Source: Gilliamella sp. wkB7 (lineage in GTDB: Bacteria; Pseudomonadota; Gammaproteobacteria; Enterobacterales; Orbaceae). From it: 64,000 bases of DNA. The DNA is taken from NCBI RefSeq assembly GCF_001693435.1, contig NZ_CM004509.1, positions 2,108,001 through 2,172,000 on the forward strand. Reading direction: 5' to 3'. Below the pieces are notes generated by a model. That model did no database searches and was not told the DNA's origin. It saw only the letters and a program-made list of their open reading frames with translations. Both the position numbers and the translations under genes were made by a program. This document shows, piece after piece, positions 40,184-49,511 of the stretch (its first letter is position 1; each line of letters opens with the position of its first letter).

Positions 40184-41215
40184 ATGAAATTAGAGGAAAT
40201 CGCACTGATAGCTGGCGTTTCAAAAACAACGGCTAGTTATGTTATAAATGGAAAAGCAAAAAAATATCGCGTTAGTGATCAAACAATTGAAAAAGTAATG
40301 TCAGTTGTTAAAGAGCATGATTATCAGCCCAATGCGGTTGCTGCAGGATTAAGAGCGGGTAAAACCCATACTATTGGCATTATTATTCCTGATTTAGAAA
40401 ATATTAGTTATACTCGGATTGCCAATTACTTAGAGCAATTGATAAGAAAAGAAGGTTATCAAGTGCTACTTTCATGTTCAGAAGATGATCCCCAAATCGA
40501 AAAAGAGTGCGTTAAGCATCTTCAACAACGGCGAGTTGATGCGTTAGTGATTTCCTCATCATTTGTTTCTGTCGACGATTATGTTTTTTATGATGATTGG
40601 CAAAACTCCAAAATTCCATTATTCGCTCTTGATAGAATTTTACCCATTTCTAAATTTAGGAATATAGTGGGGGCGGATAAACAAGATTCTAAAACCTTGG
40701 CTCAAGCATTTAATGATGTTGTTCAGGGGGCTATGGTTTATCTTGGTGCCTCACCTAATTTATCAGTCAGTCAACTTCGTCTAGATGGATTTAACGATAT
40801 TAGACTTGATAATTATCACCATGATAATAGTAATAAAGTTGATTTTTTATATGCAACTAATTATAGTCGTCATGACGCTGATATCGCTTTTAGTCAATGG
40901 TTAGAAAATCATGAATTGCCAGACGGTATTTTTACTACATCTTTTTCTTTGCTTCAAGGAGCTATTGACGCAATTTTAAGAAAGTTCGGTCATTTACCTG
41001 AAACATTAACTATTGCTACGTTTGGTGATAATGAATTATTGGATTTCTTACCTTGTAAAGTTATATCTCTTTGTCAAGATCATAAAGAAGTTGCTAAAAT
41101 GACAATAAAAATGTTATTAAATTGTTTGCAAAATGAAAGCTATCAGCCAGGAATCACCGTTATTCCTAGGCGACTAATTTACCGTGGTAGTTTAAGTCGT
41201 AATCGAACTTTGTAA
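40184..41215 (+). CDS. cra: Catabolite repressor/activator Cra (FruR)
   Basis: LacI-family regulator that responds to fructose-1-phosphate. The N-terminal helix-turn-helix and hinge (about 1-60, with EEIALIAGVSKTTASYVING) match E. coli Cra almost residue for residue; the effector domain shows IPDLENISYTRIANYLE and TIATFGDNELLDFL. It lies upstream of fruBKA, whose leader has a Cra operator, so it most likely controls those genes directly. Length 343. Confidence 0.94.
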   Translation: MKLEEIALIAGVSKTTASYVINGKAKKYRVSDQTIEKVMSVVKEHDYQPNAVAAGLRAGKTHTIGIIIPDLENISYTRIANYLEQLIRKEGYQVLLSCSEDDPQIEKECVKHLQQRRVDALVISSSFVSVDDYVFYDDWQNSKIPLFALDRILPISKFRNIVGADKQDSKTLAQAFNDVVQGAMVYLGASPNLSVSQLRLDGFNDIRLDNYHHDNSNKVDFLYATNYSRHDADIAFSQWLENHELPDGIFTTSFSLLQGAIDAILRKFGHLPETLTIATFGDNELLDFLPCKVISLCQDHKEVAKMTIKMLLNCLQNESYQPGITVIPRRLIYRGSLSRNRTL

Positions 41216-41237
41216 AACAGATTATTTTTTTTACAAA
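41209..41237 (+). terminator. Inverted repeat at the cra 3' end
   Basis: Nine-base repeat TTTGTAAAA / TTTTACAAA whose left arm contains the cra stop codon. A run of eight T residues lies inside the right part. Weak, A+T-only stem. Confidence 0.35.
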
Positions 41238-41336
41238 ATATTTAGTTAAATTTTATACAAAAAGAAGATCCAGATCACATATTTTCTATTAATAGAGATA
41301 ATTTATTTGATAATTAATATAATTCTCGTCATTATT

Positions 41337-41350
41337 GCTGAAACGATTCA
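41337..41350 (+). promoter_or_regulatory. Cra (FruR) operator ahead of fruB
   Basis: GCTGAAACGATTCA matches the enteric Cra site (GCTGAATCGTTTCA type) in both half-sites. It is 73 bases upstream of the fruB ATG, a position suited to repression relieved by fructose-1-phosphate. Confidence 0.82.
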
Positions 41351-41422
41351 ATAACGTTATTTAAGCAAATAATATGAATTATGTTAGATGATTTAATATA
41401 GCAACCCAGAGGTATTTATTAT

Positions 41423-42622
41423 ATGTTTCATTTAGTAAAAGAAGATATCCATTTAAATGAACAAGCCCCTAACAAAACTGAGGCGATAAAAAAAGTAGCT
41501 GCTGCTTTAACCAGTGCAGGATTTGTTGAGGAAGGATATGTAGATGGAATGCTTGAACGCGAAGAGCAAGCAGCAACTTATCTGGGTATTGGTCTTGCTA
41601 TCCCTCATGGTACAACTAAAACTCGCCATTTAGTTAAAAAGACAGGTGTGCAAGTTTTTTGCTTTCCTAATGGAGTTGAATGGGGCGATGATGGTGAAAA
41701 GGCTTATCTAGCCATCGGTATTGCAGCTAGCTCTGATGAGCATTTGGAGTTACTTCGTCAATTAACGCATGTACTTAGCGCTGATGGTGTTGAAGAACGC
41801 ATTAAAAACATTAAATCAGCAGATGAAGCAATTGCTATTTTAACTGGTAAACCAAGCATAGAAGATAGCCAATTTCTTGTAAATGAATCTTCATTGTTGT
41901 TGGATATTCCAGCTGATAGTTTAGGAACATTACAAGCATTAAATGCTTCACGTTTAAAACAACAAAATGCTGTAAATACTAATTTTATTACTTGTGTGCT
42001 GGAGAATAAACCAAACTATTTGGGTAGTGGAGTTTGGTTTAATGATAGTAAAGAAGGTAATTTAAAAAATGCGATAGCGATCAGTCGTACAATAAGTGAT
42101 TTAAATGAAGATGGTAAACCAGTTAAATTGCTTATCACCATGTCGATGATAAATGACGCTATTGCCGACGTTGTAAATAATTTGGCCTCTTTAGCATTTA
42201 ATAAAAAATTAGATCTTTTATTGTCAGCCAATATCGATAAAATTATTGATTTATTGGTTTCTAACCATCCATCTACAGATTCAAATCAGCCTGAGACTGA
42301 ATTGTCCGCTACAAATCAAACTTCAGATACAAATAATCAAGTATTAACTCGTGAATTTATTGTTCCGAATGCAAATGGTCTACATACTCGCCCATCATCG
42401 GTATTAGTTAAATTAGTGAAAGAATTTAAAAGTAAAGTCACTGTTGCAAATCTTGATGGTAAAGCAGAACCAGTTAGTGCAACAAGTTTAATGAAAATTG
42501 TTGCCCTTGGTGCTAAAAAAGGCAGTCGATTACAGTTTACAGCAGTCGGTGATGATGCAGCTCAAGCACTAGATGCAATTGGAAAAGCGATTGAAAGTGG
42601 CTTAGGTGAGGGAACTGAATAA
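41423..42622 (+). CDS. fruB: PTS fructose-specific diphosphoryl-transfer protein FPr (EIIA-HPr)
   Basis: A 399-residue phosphocarrier. EIIA at the N-terminus has phospho-His62 (GLAIPHGT), a middle domain of unknown role spans about 150-290, and a C-terminal HPr domain has phospho-His321 (PNANGLHTRPSS). An acidic, Thr/Asn/Gln-rich linker (about 283-305) separates the last two. The stop overlaps the fruK start (TAATG). AGAGG precedes the ATG. First gene of fruBKA. Confidence 0.95.
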   Translation: MFHLVKEDIHLNEQAPNKTEAIKKVAAALTSAGFVEEGYVDGMLEREEQAATYLGIGLAIPHGTTKTRHLVKKTGVQVFCFPNGVEWGDDGEKAYLAIGIAASSDEHLELLRQLTHVLSADGVEERIKNIKSADEAIAILTGKPSIEDSQFLVNESSLLLDIPADSLGTLQALNASRLKQQNAVNTNFITCVLENKPNYLGSGVWFNDSKEGNLKNAIAISRTISDLNEDGKPVKLLITMSMINDAIADVVNNLASLAFNKKLDLLLSANIDKIIDLLVSNHPSTDSNQPETELSATNQTSDTNNQVLTREFIVPNANGLHTRPSSVLVKLVKEFKSKVTVANLDGKAEPVSATSLMKIVALGAKKGSRLQFTAVGDDAAQALDAIGKAIESGLGEGTE

Positions 42623-43557
42623 TGAATTATCGCGTTGCAACTATTACTTTAAATCCTGCTTATGACCTTTTAGGATTTTGCCCCAAAGTAGAGCTTGGTG
42701 ATGTTAACTTAGTTCAAACTAATGCTTTACTACCTGCTGGCAAGGGAATTAATGTCGCCAAAGTATTATCAGATTTAGATGTTAAATTAACACTAGGCGG
42801 ATTTTTAGGTAAAGAAAACCGTGATGGTTTTAATTTATTATTTAATTCACTTAATGTTGAAGATAAATTTCAAACTGTAGAAGGTCGTACCCGCATTAAT
42901 GTTAAATTAACCGAAGAAAATAGCGAAGTAACGGATCTAAATTTTTCTGGTTTTACTATTACTGAACAAGATTGGCAAAGTTTTGTTACAGATTCTCTCG
43001 AATGGTTAAAAGATTTTGATATGATCGCCATTAGTGGTAGTTTACCAGCAGGAGTGTCACTCGACAAATTCACCAACTGGATGGAACAAGTTAAAACAAT
43101 TTGTCCAAAAGTTGTCTTTGATAGTAGTCGCGATGCATTAGTTGCAGGATTGAAAGCTAAGCCATGGTTAATAAAACCTAATGATAAAGAGCTTGAAATG
43201 TTTGTAGGACGCAAATTATCAACGTTAGCTGAAATAAAAGCGGCGGCTATGGAACTTATTGATGAAGGTATAGAAAACGTTGTCATTTCACTCGGTAGCA
43301 AAGGCGCTTTGTGGGTAACTAAACATGAAGCATGGTTAGCAAAACCACCAAAATGTCAGGTAGTAAGTACTGTTGGTGCAGGTGATTCAATGGTTGGTGG
43401 ATTAATGTATGGACTTATGACCAATCAATCAATTAAAGACACTTTAGTTTTCGCGTCAAGTGTTGCTGCGTTATCTGTTGGACAAGCCGGAGTTGGTATT
43501 GCTGATCGTCAGGCTGTAACCAATATGTTGGATAAAATTGAAATCATTGCTGGATAG
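42622..43557 (+). CDS. fruK: 1-phosphofructokinase
   Basis: Converts fructose-1-phosphate to fructose-1,6-bisphosphate. PfkB-family kinase of 311 residues, with LLPAGKGINVAKVLSDLDV near the N-terminus, and the anion-hole/catalytic region TVGAGDSMVGG near the C-terminus, where the Asp is the base. It overlaps fruB by one base and precedes fruA by 8 bases. Confidence 0.96.
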   Translation: MNYRVATITLNPAYDLLGFCPKVELGDVNLVQTNALLPAGKGINVAKVLSDLDVKLTLGGFLGKENRDGFNLLFNSLNVEDKFQTVEGRTRINVKLTEENSEVTDLNFSGFTITEQDWQSFVTDSLEWLKDFDMIAISGSLPAGVSLDKFTNWMEQVKTICPKVVFDSSRDALVAGLKAKPWLIKPNDKELEMFVGRKLSTLAEIKAAAMELIDEGIENVVISLGSKGALWVTKHEAWLAKPPKCQVVSTVGAGDSMVGGLMYGLMTNQSIKDTLVFASSVAALSVGQAGVGIADRQAVTNMLDKIEIIAG

Positions 43558-43565
43558 GAGTATTC

Positions 43566-45263
43566 ATGAATATTTACATAATTGAGGGTAGCAATGCAGG
43601 CCCTGTTAATGGACGTTTGGCTAAAGCCGAATTGGTTTTAGCTGCTACTTCATTAAATTTAAATATAGTCGATAGTGTAGCATCTGCAGACGTAACTGTT
43701 GCTATCGGCTCAGGTGATGTCAGTGATAAAACAGTTATCGGTAAAAAGGTTTATGTTGTTAGTGATCTTAATGATATTTTTGCCGATCCTAAACAAGTAC
43801 TCATTGATGCACAAAGTAAAGCTTCTATTTTCGAACAATCGACACAAAGTAATACAAGCTCTGTATCAGGCAATGGTGTAAAACGTATTGTTGCGGTTAC
43901 CGCTTGTCCAACGGGTGTTGCTCATACATTTATGGCAGCCGAAGCGATTGAAGAAGAAGCGAAAAAACGTGGATGGTGGTGTAAAGTTGAAACGCGTGGT
44001 TCGGTTGGTGTTGGTAATGAATTAACGCCAGAAGAGGTGGCTTCTGCTGATGTAGTGATTGTAGCATGTGATATAGATGTCAATTTAAGTAAGTTTGCTG
44101 GTAAAAAGATGTACCGAACTAAAACCGGTCCAGCTCTTAAAAAGACTGCACAAGAATTAGATAGAGCTTTTGAAGAGGCTACAATCTATCAACCAGCTAG
44201 TTCTGCTTCAACAGCTAAATCAAGTAACGAGAAGAAAGGTGTCTATCAACATCTATTAACTGGTGTCTCTTACATGTTACCAATGGTTGTTGCAGGTGGA
44301 TTAATCATCGCGTTATCATTTGCTTTTGGTTCATTTGAAATGGTTGATGGCGTACAAAAACTGGTAGGTGAATCTCATTTAGCACAAATTGGTGGGCTTG
44401 CATTCTCACTCATGGTACCTTTACTTGCTGGTTATATTGCTTATTCTATTGCTGATAGACCAGGTTTAGCTCCAGGGCTTGTAGGTGGTTTACTTGCTGT
44501 TTCTACTGGTGCTGGATTCTTAGGAGGTATTGTCATTGGTTATTTTGCTGGTTATTTAGCAATGTTAATTACTAAGTATTTACCATTACCGAAAACACTT
44601 GAAGCATTAAAACCAATTCTTATTGTGCCATTACTTGCTACATTAGCTACAGGCTTAGTTATGCAGTTTATTGTTGGTACGCCGATCGCATGGCTAATGG
44701 GCGCTTTAACTGTGTGGTTGAAATCAATGGGAACTGCCAATGCAGTTCTGTTAGGTGCAGTTTTAGGTGGTATGATGTGCACTGATATGGGTGGACCAAT
44801 CAATAAAGTTGCTTATGCATTTGGTACAGGCTTAATTTCGGCCCAAGTATACGCACCAATGGCAGCGGTTATGGCTGGCGGAATGGTTCCTCCTTTGGCT
44901 ATGGGTATTGCTACATTAATTGCTCGTAAAAAATTTGCTAAAGCTGAACAAGAAAGCGGTAAGGCTTCATTAGTATTAGGTTTATGCTTTATCTCTGAAG
45001 GGGCTATTCCTTTTGCTGCGCGTGATCCATTACGTGTTATTCCTTGCTGTATTATTGGTGGTGCAATTAGCGGTGGTTTAGCGTTAGCATTTGGTTCACA
45101 ACTTATGACGCCACATGGTGGATTATTCGCTTTAGCTATCCCAGGCGTTGTTAAACCTGTTGGTGGTTATTTATTATCTATTTTAATTGGTTCTCTTGTG
45201 GCTGGTGTTGGTTATGCAGTTCTAAAACAGCCAGAATCAACTGCAGAAATGGCTTCTAATTAA
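43566..45263 (+). CDS. fruA: PTS fructose-specific EIIB'BC component
   Basis: A 565-residue transporter that phosphorylates fructose at C1 during uptake. A degenerate IIB' domain (1 to about 100) lacks a catalytic Cys; the active IIB has Cys114 in VTACPTGVAHTFMAAEA; a Ser/Thr-rich linker follows (about 205-225); IIC has about eight to ten membrane segments including MCTDMGGPINKVAYAFG. Last gene of fruBKA, closed by a strong hairpin. Confidence 0.96.
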   Translation: MNIYIIEGSNAGPVNGRLAKAELVLAATSLNLNIVDSVASADVTVAIGSGDVSDKTVIGKKVYVVSDLNDIFADPKQVLIDAQSKASIFEQSTQSNTSSVSGNGVKRIVAVTACPTGVAHTFMAAEAIEEEAKKRGWWCKVETRGSVGVGNELTPEEVASADVVIVACDIDVNLSKFAGKKMYRTKTGPALKKTAQELDRAFEEATIYQPASSASTAKSSNEKKGVYQHLLTGVSYMLPMVVAGGLIIALSFAFGSFEMVDGVQKLVGESHLAQIGGLAFSLMVPLLAGYIAYSIADRPGLAPGLVGGLLAVSTGAGFLGGIVIGYFAGYLAMLITKYLPLPKTLEALKPILIVPLLATLATGLVMQFIVGTPIAWLMGALTVWLKSMGTANAVLLGAVLGGMMCTDMGGPINKVAYAFGTGLISAQVYAPMAAVMAGGMVPPLAMGIATLIARKKFAKAEQESGKASLVLGLCFISEGAIPFAARDPLRVIPCCIIGGAISGGLALAFGSQLMTPHGGLFALAIPGVVKPVGGYLLSILIGSLVAGVGYAVLKQPESTAEMASN

Positions 45264-45281
45264 AATCACTTATTTAAATGC

Positions 45282-45307
45282 AAAATGCCATCAATTGATG
45301 GCATTTT
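45282..45307 (+). terminator. Terminator after fruA
   Basis: A 26-base perfect palindrome centred on CAATTG with arms AAAATGCCATC, followed by TTTTATTTTT. It also faces the end of the LOG-family gene on the opposite strand and may work for both. Confidence 0.82.
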
Positions 45308-45318
45308 TTATTTTTGAA

Positions 45319-45894
45319 TTATTTTTTTACCCAACGTTGCAAATCTTTAGGGATAAAATCATCCATTTTTTGTAGAATCGATTGTGGCTCATCAGACACA
45401 ATTAAAGTTTTATAAAAACTGTCTCTAACAAATCCTTCATCGACAGCATGTTGTAAAAAATCAAGCATAGGTTGCCAAAATTTGGCTGCATTATACAATG
45501 CAACTGGTTTTTCATGATAACCAATTTGCATGCCAGTCCAAACTTCAAAGACTTCTTCTAAAGTACCTGTTCCTCCTGGCATAGCGATAAAGCCATCAGC
45601 TAATTCAGAAAGTCGCGCTTTACGTTGATGCATATTTTCAACAATTTCTAACCGTGTAATGTTATGGTGTGCTGTTTCGGCTTTGACTAGCCGCTCAGGA
45701 ATAATTCCAATAACTTCACCACCATGATCTAAAACAGAATTAGCGATAATACCCATTAAACCTTTATTTCCACCACCATAAATTAATCGTCTATTCTGGT
45801 TTGCAATTAACACGCCTAATTGTTCTGCAGCTAGGCGATATTCTGGACGATTACCTTCACTGGCACCACAAAAAACACAAATATTTTTTTTCAT
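45319..45894 (-). CDS. LOG-family Rossmann-fold nucleotide hydrolase (TIGR00730)
   Basis: A 191-residue protein of the lysine-decarboxylase-like/LOG family, whose characterised members cleave nucleoside 5'-monophosphates to base and ribose-5-phosphate. VFCGASEGNRP near the N-terminus, YGGGNKGLMGIIANSVL, and MPGGTGTLEEVFEVWTGMQIG are the diagnostic motifs. Older annotations call such proteins lysine decarboxylase, which is wrong. The gene is convergent with fruA. Confidence 0.88.
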   Translation of the reverse strand: MKKNICVFCGASEGNRPEYRLAAEQLGVLIANQNRRLIYGGGNKGLMGIIANSVLDHGGEVIGIIPERLVKAETAHHNITRLEIVENMHQRKARLSELADGFIAMPGGTGTLEEVFEVWTGMQIGYHEKPVALYNAAKFWQPMLDFLQHAVDEGFVRDSFYKTLIVSDEPQSILQKMDDFIPKDLQRWVKK

Positions 45895-46039
45895 AACTAT
45901 TTATTTACCTTAACTATATAATTTTATCTATTCTAGCATGTTATTATCGAATTTGATTACAAGCTGAGCAATTAAGTTTAATTAATGTTTTTCACATTGA
46001 CATAATCATTATAGATCGTTACTATCTTACCCCAAGTGT

Positions 46040-46115
46040 TCCTCCATAGTTCAGTCGGTAGAACGGCGGACTGTTAATCCGTATGTCACAGGTTCAAGTC
46101 CTGTTGGAGGAGCCA
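46040..46115 (+). tRNA. tRNA-Asn (GTT)
   Basis: A complete 76-base tRNA. Acceptor arms TCCTCCA / TGGAGGA pair fully and the CCA is encoded (46113-46115). The D arm (AGTTCAGTCGGTA) and T loop (GGTTCAAGTCC) are normal. The anticodon GTT occupies 46073-46075, at position 34-36 of the folded molecule, so it reads Asn codons. Confidence 0.95.
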
Positions 46116-46388
46116 ACTTTCACCTAATCCCTTCCTTTTTATTATTTTTGCTTTCGAATATATTTGTATAAATACATCAATTGTTATCTCTGACTTTAGT
46201 AAATATTTCATTTTTTGATTTCGAATCAAAATTCATTTTAAAATAGTTATTATATAATTATCTACTTAATATCAATAAGTTAATTAAAAAATATAGATGG
46301 TTTTTATTGATTTCTGCTATTCGCTGGTTTACACTTGCTAAGTTAATTGAATGACATAAAAGTAATTTAAAAGGAAAGGAAATCAAAT

Positions 46389-47117
46389 ATGAAAAAAACA
46401 CTTGTTGCTTTGGCAACTATCGCCTGTTTCCCAGTTTTTGCTCAAACTGATACAACAGGATTTTATTTAGGTGGTCAATTAGGTGCGAGTATTTTAAAAG
46501 CAAACAGTATTAAAGATACATTCTATGATGATTATGGATCTGACACTTTTAAAATAGGATCTTTTAACAAAGGTAAAATCGCAGGGGCATTAAATATTGG
46601 TTATAACTTCAAGTATGATTTTGACCTTCCTCTACGTACTGAGTTATCTTATACGATGCGTGGTAATTCAAATAAGAAATATAGTCACAGCTATAGTGAT
46701 GTTGTCTGGCCTGACGATCATCTTAAAACTAGTGACAGTCACAAAGTTCGTATGCATACTTTAATGGTAAATGCATATTATGATATTGAAACTAATCGTT
46801 CAATTACTCCTTTTGTTGGAGCAGGATTAGGTGTTGCTTTTACTAAGTTAGATCAGAAATATTCAGCACATTATAAAAACGGTTCTTTGGACGCTTCTGG
46901 TTCAATTGGTATGTCAGATACAAAAACAAGATTCGCTTGGAACGTAGCAGCTGGTGCAACTTATAATATTGATGAAAATATTGATATAGATTTTACTGCA
47001 CGTTATGTTAATGCAGGTAAAACTTCTATAAAAACAAATATTCAAGGAATGAACGTAAAAGGTAATGTAAAATTAAGTTCGATTGATTTATTAGCAGGTA
47101 TTCGTTACACTTTCTAA
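46389..47117 (+). CDS. Outer-membrane beta-barrel protein
   Basis: A 242-residue exported protein. The signal peptide (residues 1 to about 18, ending FA-Q) is followed by alternating aromatic and small residues typical of transmembrane strands: FYLGGQLGASILKA, GALNIGYNF, LRTELSYTMRG, and a terminal GIRYTF that ends in Phe, the outer-membrane assembly signal. Probably an eight-strand barrel of the OmpX/Opa-like surface family. The strands face large loops with Lys, Asp and Ser. Function unknown: adhesion or stability are possibilities. AAAGGAAAGG precedes the ATG. Confidence 0.85.
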   Translation: MKKTLVALATIACFPVFAQTDTTGFYLGGQLGASILKANSIKDTFYDDYGSDTFKIGSFNKGKIAGALNIGYNFKYDFDLPLRTELSYTMRGNSNKKYSHSYSDVVWPDDHLKTSDSHKVRMHTLMVNAYYDIETNRSITPFVGAGLGVAFTKLDQKYSAHYKNGSLDASGSIGMSDTKTRFAWNVAAGATYNIDENIDIDFTARYVNAGKTSIKTNIQGMNVKGNVKLSSIDLLAGIRYTF

Positions 47118-47517
47118 TATTATATTTTAACTATAAAAGGGCTTTTGCCCTTTTTATTTTTCTGTGTGTTTTTCTAAACTCAATGTAAATTATATTACAA
47201 AATCATTATCCATATCTTTAGTTACATAACATTATTTTTTTAATGTTTCCAGAAGAATTTTTCTCCTTGAGTTTTGGTTTATAAACTTATTTCTATCATT
47301 ATGAAACCGCCAAATTATTGATTGGTTATCAATATCATAAAGTATAGAAGTAAACAGAGTAACTAAATTGATAATTTATTGGTTTGAAATTACTATTATG
47401 CAATAACAAAAAAGTAGTAAAAAAAAGAAAAAAATATGTTAACTGTTTGTAGTAAGGTAATTTTTTGTGGCGTATAATTTAATTCCCTTTTATTTAATAT
47501 TTTAATGTAAATTTAAA
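47118..47517. other. Intergenic region before the carbonic anhydrase gene
   Basis: About 400 bases. The left end holds the terminator at 47135-47154. The rest is A+T-rich with no reading frame. The promoter of the carbonic anhydrase gene should be close to 47460-47510, but no box is certain. Confidence 0.5.
47135..47154 (+). terminator. Terminator after the barrel gene
   Basis: AAAAGGGC-TTTT-GCCCTTTT, an 8-base perfect stem running into TATTTTTCT, 17 bases past the stop. Confidence 0.88.
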
Positions 47518-48252
47518 ATGAAACGAAACATAATAATTGCAGCACTCATGTTAACGAGTCTATCTTGTGCAGCAGATCATACTTCACATTGGGGATATGA
47601 AGGACAAGAAAAACCAGAAAATTGGGGTAAATTATCGCCTGAATATTCGACATGTGAAAACGGTAAAAATCAGTCACCAATCAATATTGATCATGCATTA
47701 AAAACAGAACATGAAAACTTAAAGTTTTCTTTCAAACCAAGCAAACAAGAAATTATTAATAATGGACACACTGTACAGGTTAATGTTTCTGGAGATAACC
47801 AGTTAATATTGGATGATCAAATTTTCACATTACAACAATTTCATTTTCATACACCAAGCGAAAATACTATTAAAGGTAAAAGTTATCCTATGGAAGCACA
47901 CTTTGTTTACAAAAATAAAGATGGAGAACTTACTGTCGTTGCCTTAATGTTTAATAATGGTGAAGCAAATCCTGAAATTGCAAAGGCTTGGCAACAAATG
48001 CCAGCAGAAATAGATAATAAAACAATTTTAGAAAAAACTGTTGATATCAAAACATTATTTCCTAAAAAATTAGATTATTACCGCTTTAGTGGATCATTAA
48101 CAACACCACCGTGTAGTGAAGGTGTAAGATGGATTGTATTAGAACAAGCAGTAACTGCTTCAGATGAACAAATTCAAAAATTCCATTCAATTATGCATCA
48201 TAACAATAACCGCCCAGTTCAGTCATTGAATGGTAGAGTTATTGTTGATTGA
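47518..48252 (+). CDS. cah: Periplasmic alpha-class carbonic anhydrase
   Basis: Converts CO2 and water to bicarbonate. The 244 residues start with a signal peptide (about 1-19) and show the alpha-carbonic-anhydrase core: SPINI, zinc ligands His109, His111 (QFHFHTPSE) and His128 (EAHFVY), and SLTTPPCSEGVRW with the second half of the likely disulfide to Cys46. It is a periplasmic enzyme; it may supply bicarbonate or buffer acid in a gut. It is the last core-looking gene before the accessory region. Confidence 0.93.
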   Translation: MKRNIIIAALMLTSLSCAADHTSHWGYEGQEKPENWGKLSPEYSTCENGKNQSPINIDHALKTEHENLKFSFKPSKQEIINNGHTVQVNVSGDNQLILDDQIFTLQQFHFHTPSENTIKGKSYPMEAHFVYKNKDGELTVVALMFNNGEANPEIAKAWQQMPAEIDNKTILEKTVDIKTLFPKKLDYYRFSGSLTTPPCSEGVRWIVLEQAVTASDEQIQKFHSIMHHNNNRPVQSLNGRVIVD

Positions 48253-48268
48253 TTAATTTATTTATTTG

Positions 48269-48301
48269 ACTGGCTTTAAAATAAATATTTATAAAGCCAG
48301 T
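48269..48301 (+). terminator. Terminator after cah
   Basis: Ten-base perfect stem ACTGGCTTTA / TAAAGCCAGT with a 13-base loop, 16 bases after the stop. Confidence 0.6.
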
Positions 48302-48442
48302 TATAATAAATTTTAAAATTGATTAATTTATTAAATTTAAAAGTGAAATACAAATATTTTTACAACAAAAGTAGTTTATAATTTAATCATAACTATGTTA
48401 ATTGATTGTTACATACATTTATTTAGAGTATTAACCTCATTA

Positions 48443-49063
48443 TTAATCTGAAAATATTAGCTCTGAGTAAAATATATCAGACATTTCCTTATTTCCTAAA
48501 TCACGATCAAGGAGAGCTTGTAATTGTTGATCAAATTCCAGATAATACTTTTTAAATTTTTCTTTATGATAAAGCCTTTTATATAAATATTTTCTGGCGT
48601 AAAGGCCATGATAAATATCTTCATAAGAATATTGCTTTTTTTCCCAATCTTTTAATGTAAATAATTGAACTTTTTCTTCAAATGAAAGTTTATTTGCTTT
48701 TTTAATTAGTACACATCGCGAAACAGCTATGCCATGAGGAATTTGTCGCGTATCACTTTTTCCTGTTTATATTAACCAAGAAAGAGTTTTCTATTATTAC
48801 TCGTTTAGCAAATATTGCTATACAATAGCGATGAGGTCTTTTCCAATCAATAGGTTTATTCAGTTGCATCATAAATTTTTTATCTTCAATAACACATTGA
48901 TTTTGTTCTAATAAATTTATACCAAGTGTTTTATATGTCTCATTAGTATCTCGTCGAAAAATAACTACAAAAGCACTAGTATAAGGCTCAGTTACGTCTA
49001 GACTCGAGCATCGAAATAATTATTTTTTACTAAAGATATGTTTACCCTTCTCCTATTTCCCAT
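48443..49063 (-). pseudogene. Unknown gene with two compensating frameshifts
   Basis: A start ATG at 49063-49061 with a good site (AAGGTGATTAA) opens MGNRRRVNISLVKNNYFDAR and reaches a stop after 22 codons. A second frame continues (SLDVTEPYTSAFVVIFRRDT and about 50 more residues) to a stop near 48770. The original frame then resumes (TRQIPHGIAVSRCVLIKKA) and ends in a TAA at 48445-48443. Start and stop are in the same frame, 207 codons apart, so the two shifts cancel. The rebuilt protein is charged, cytoplasmic and unfamiliar to me. Either the gene is dead or these are two assembly errors. It marks the left side of the accessory region. Confidence 0.65.
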
Positions 49064-49511
49064 TTTAATCACCTTATAACATATAGACTGATATTCATTA
49101 CATTTATCAAATATTGAACAAAGATAGTTTTAATTTTATGTTCATTTTAATGATGATACTACAACAAAGAACAATTTAATTCATTATGTTATAAAATAAT
49201 AAATTATAATTTGTAATAATTAAAAAGCTCAACTTAATAGGTTAAATGCTTAAAAATTAAAAAACATCACATCAACAATTATGTTTTTAAAAAAACATAT
49301 GATTAATGTTATAAACTGAATAATATTGAACAATATTTTGTTCGAACTGAATAAGACTACAATTAAATAAGCAGAGTATGCTAGTTGATAATCTTATCAA
49401 TATGGAATTATTGAGACTGCTAAAATAGTAAATTTAAGTAATTAAAGATGATCGCCAAATTAACATAGGTCATAAAAAGCTAATTTGACGATACTGTAAA
49501 AGTTAGTAATA
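49064..49511. other. A+T-rich spacer between the broken gene and the helicase-nuclease gene
   Basis: About 450 bases with no reading frame. One imperfect 12-base dyad (49449-49460 with 49482-49493) lies about 20 bases beyond the stop of the helicase-nuclease gene and could form its 3' end. Confidence 0.45.

Noticed and set aside
42870..43301. Open frame of about 143 codons on the minus strand
   Set aside because: Antisense to fruK, with no ribosome site or recognisable product.
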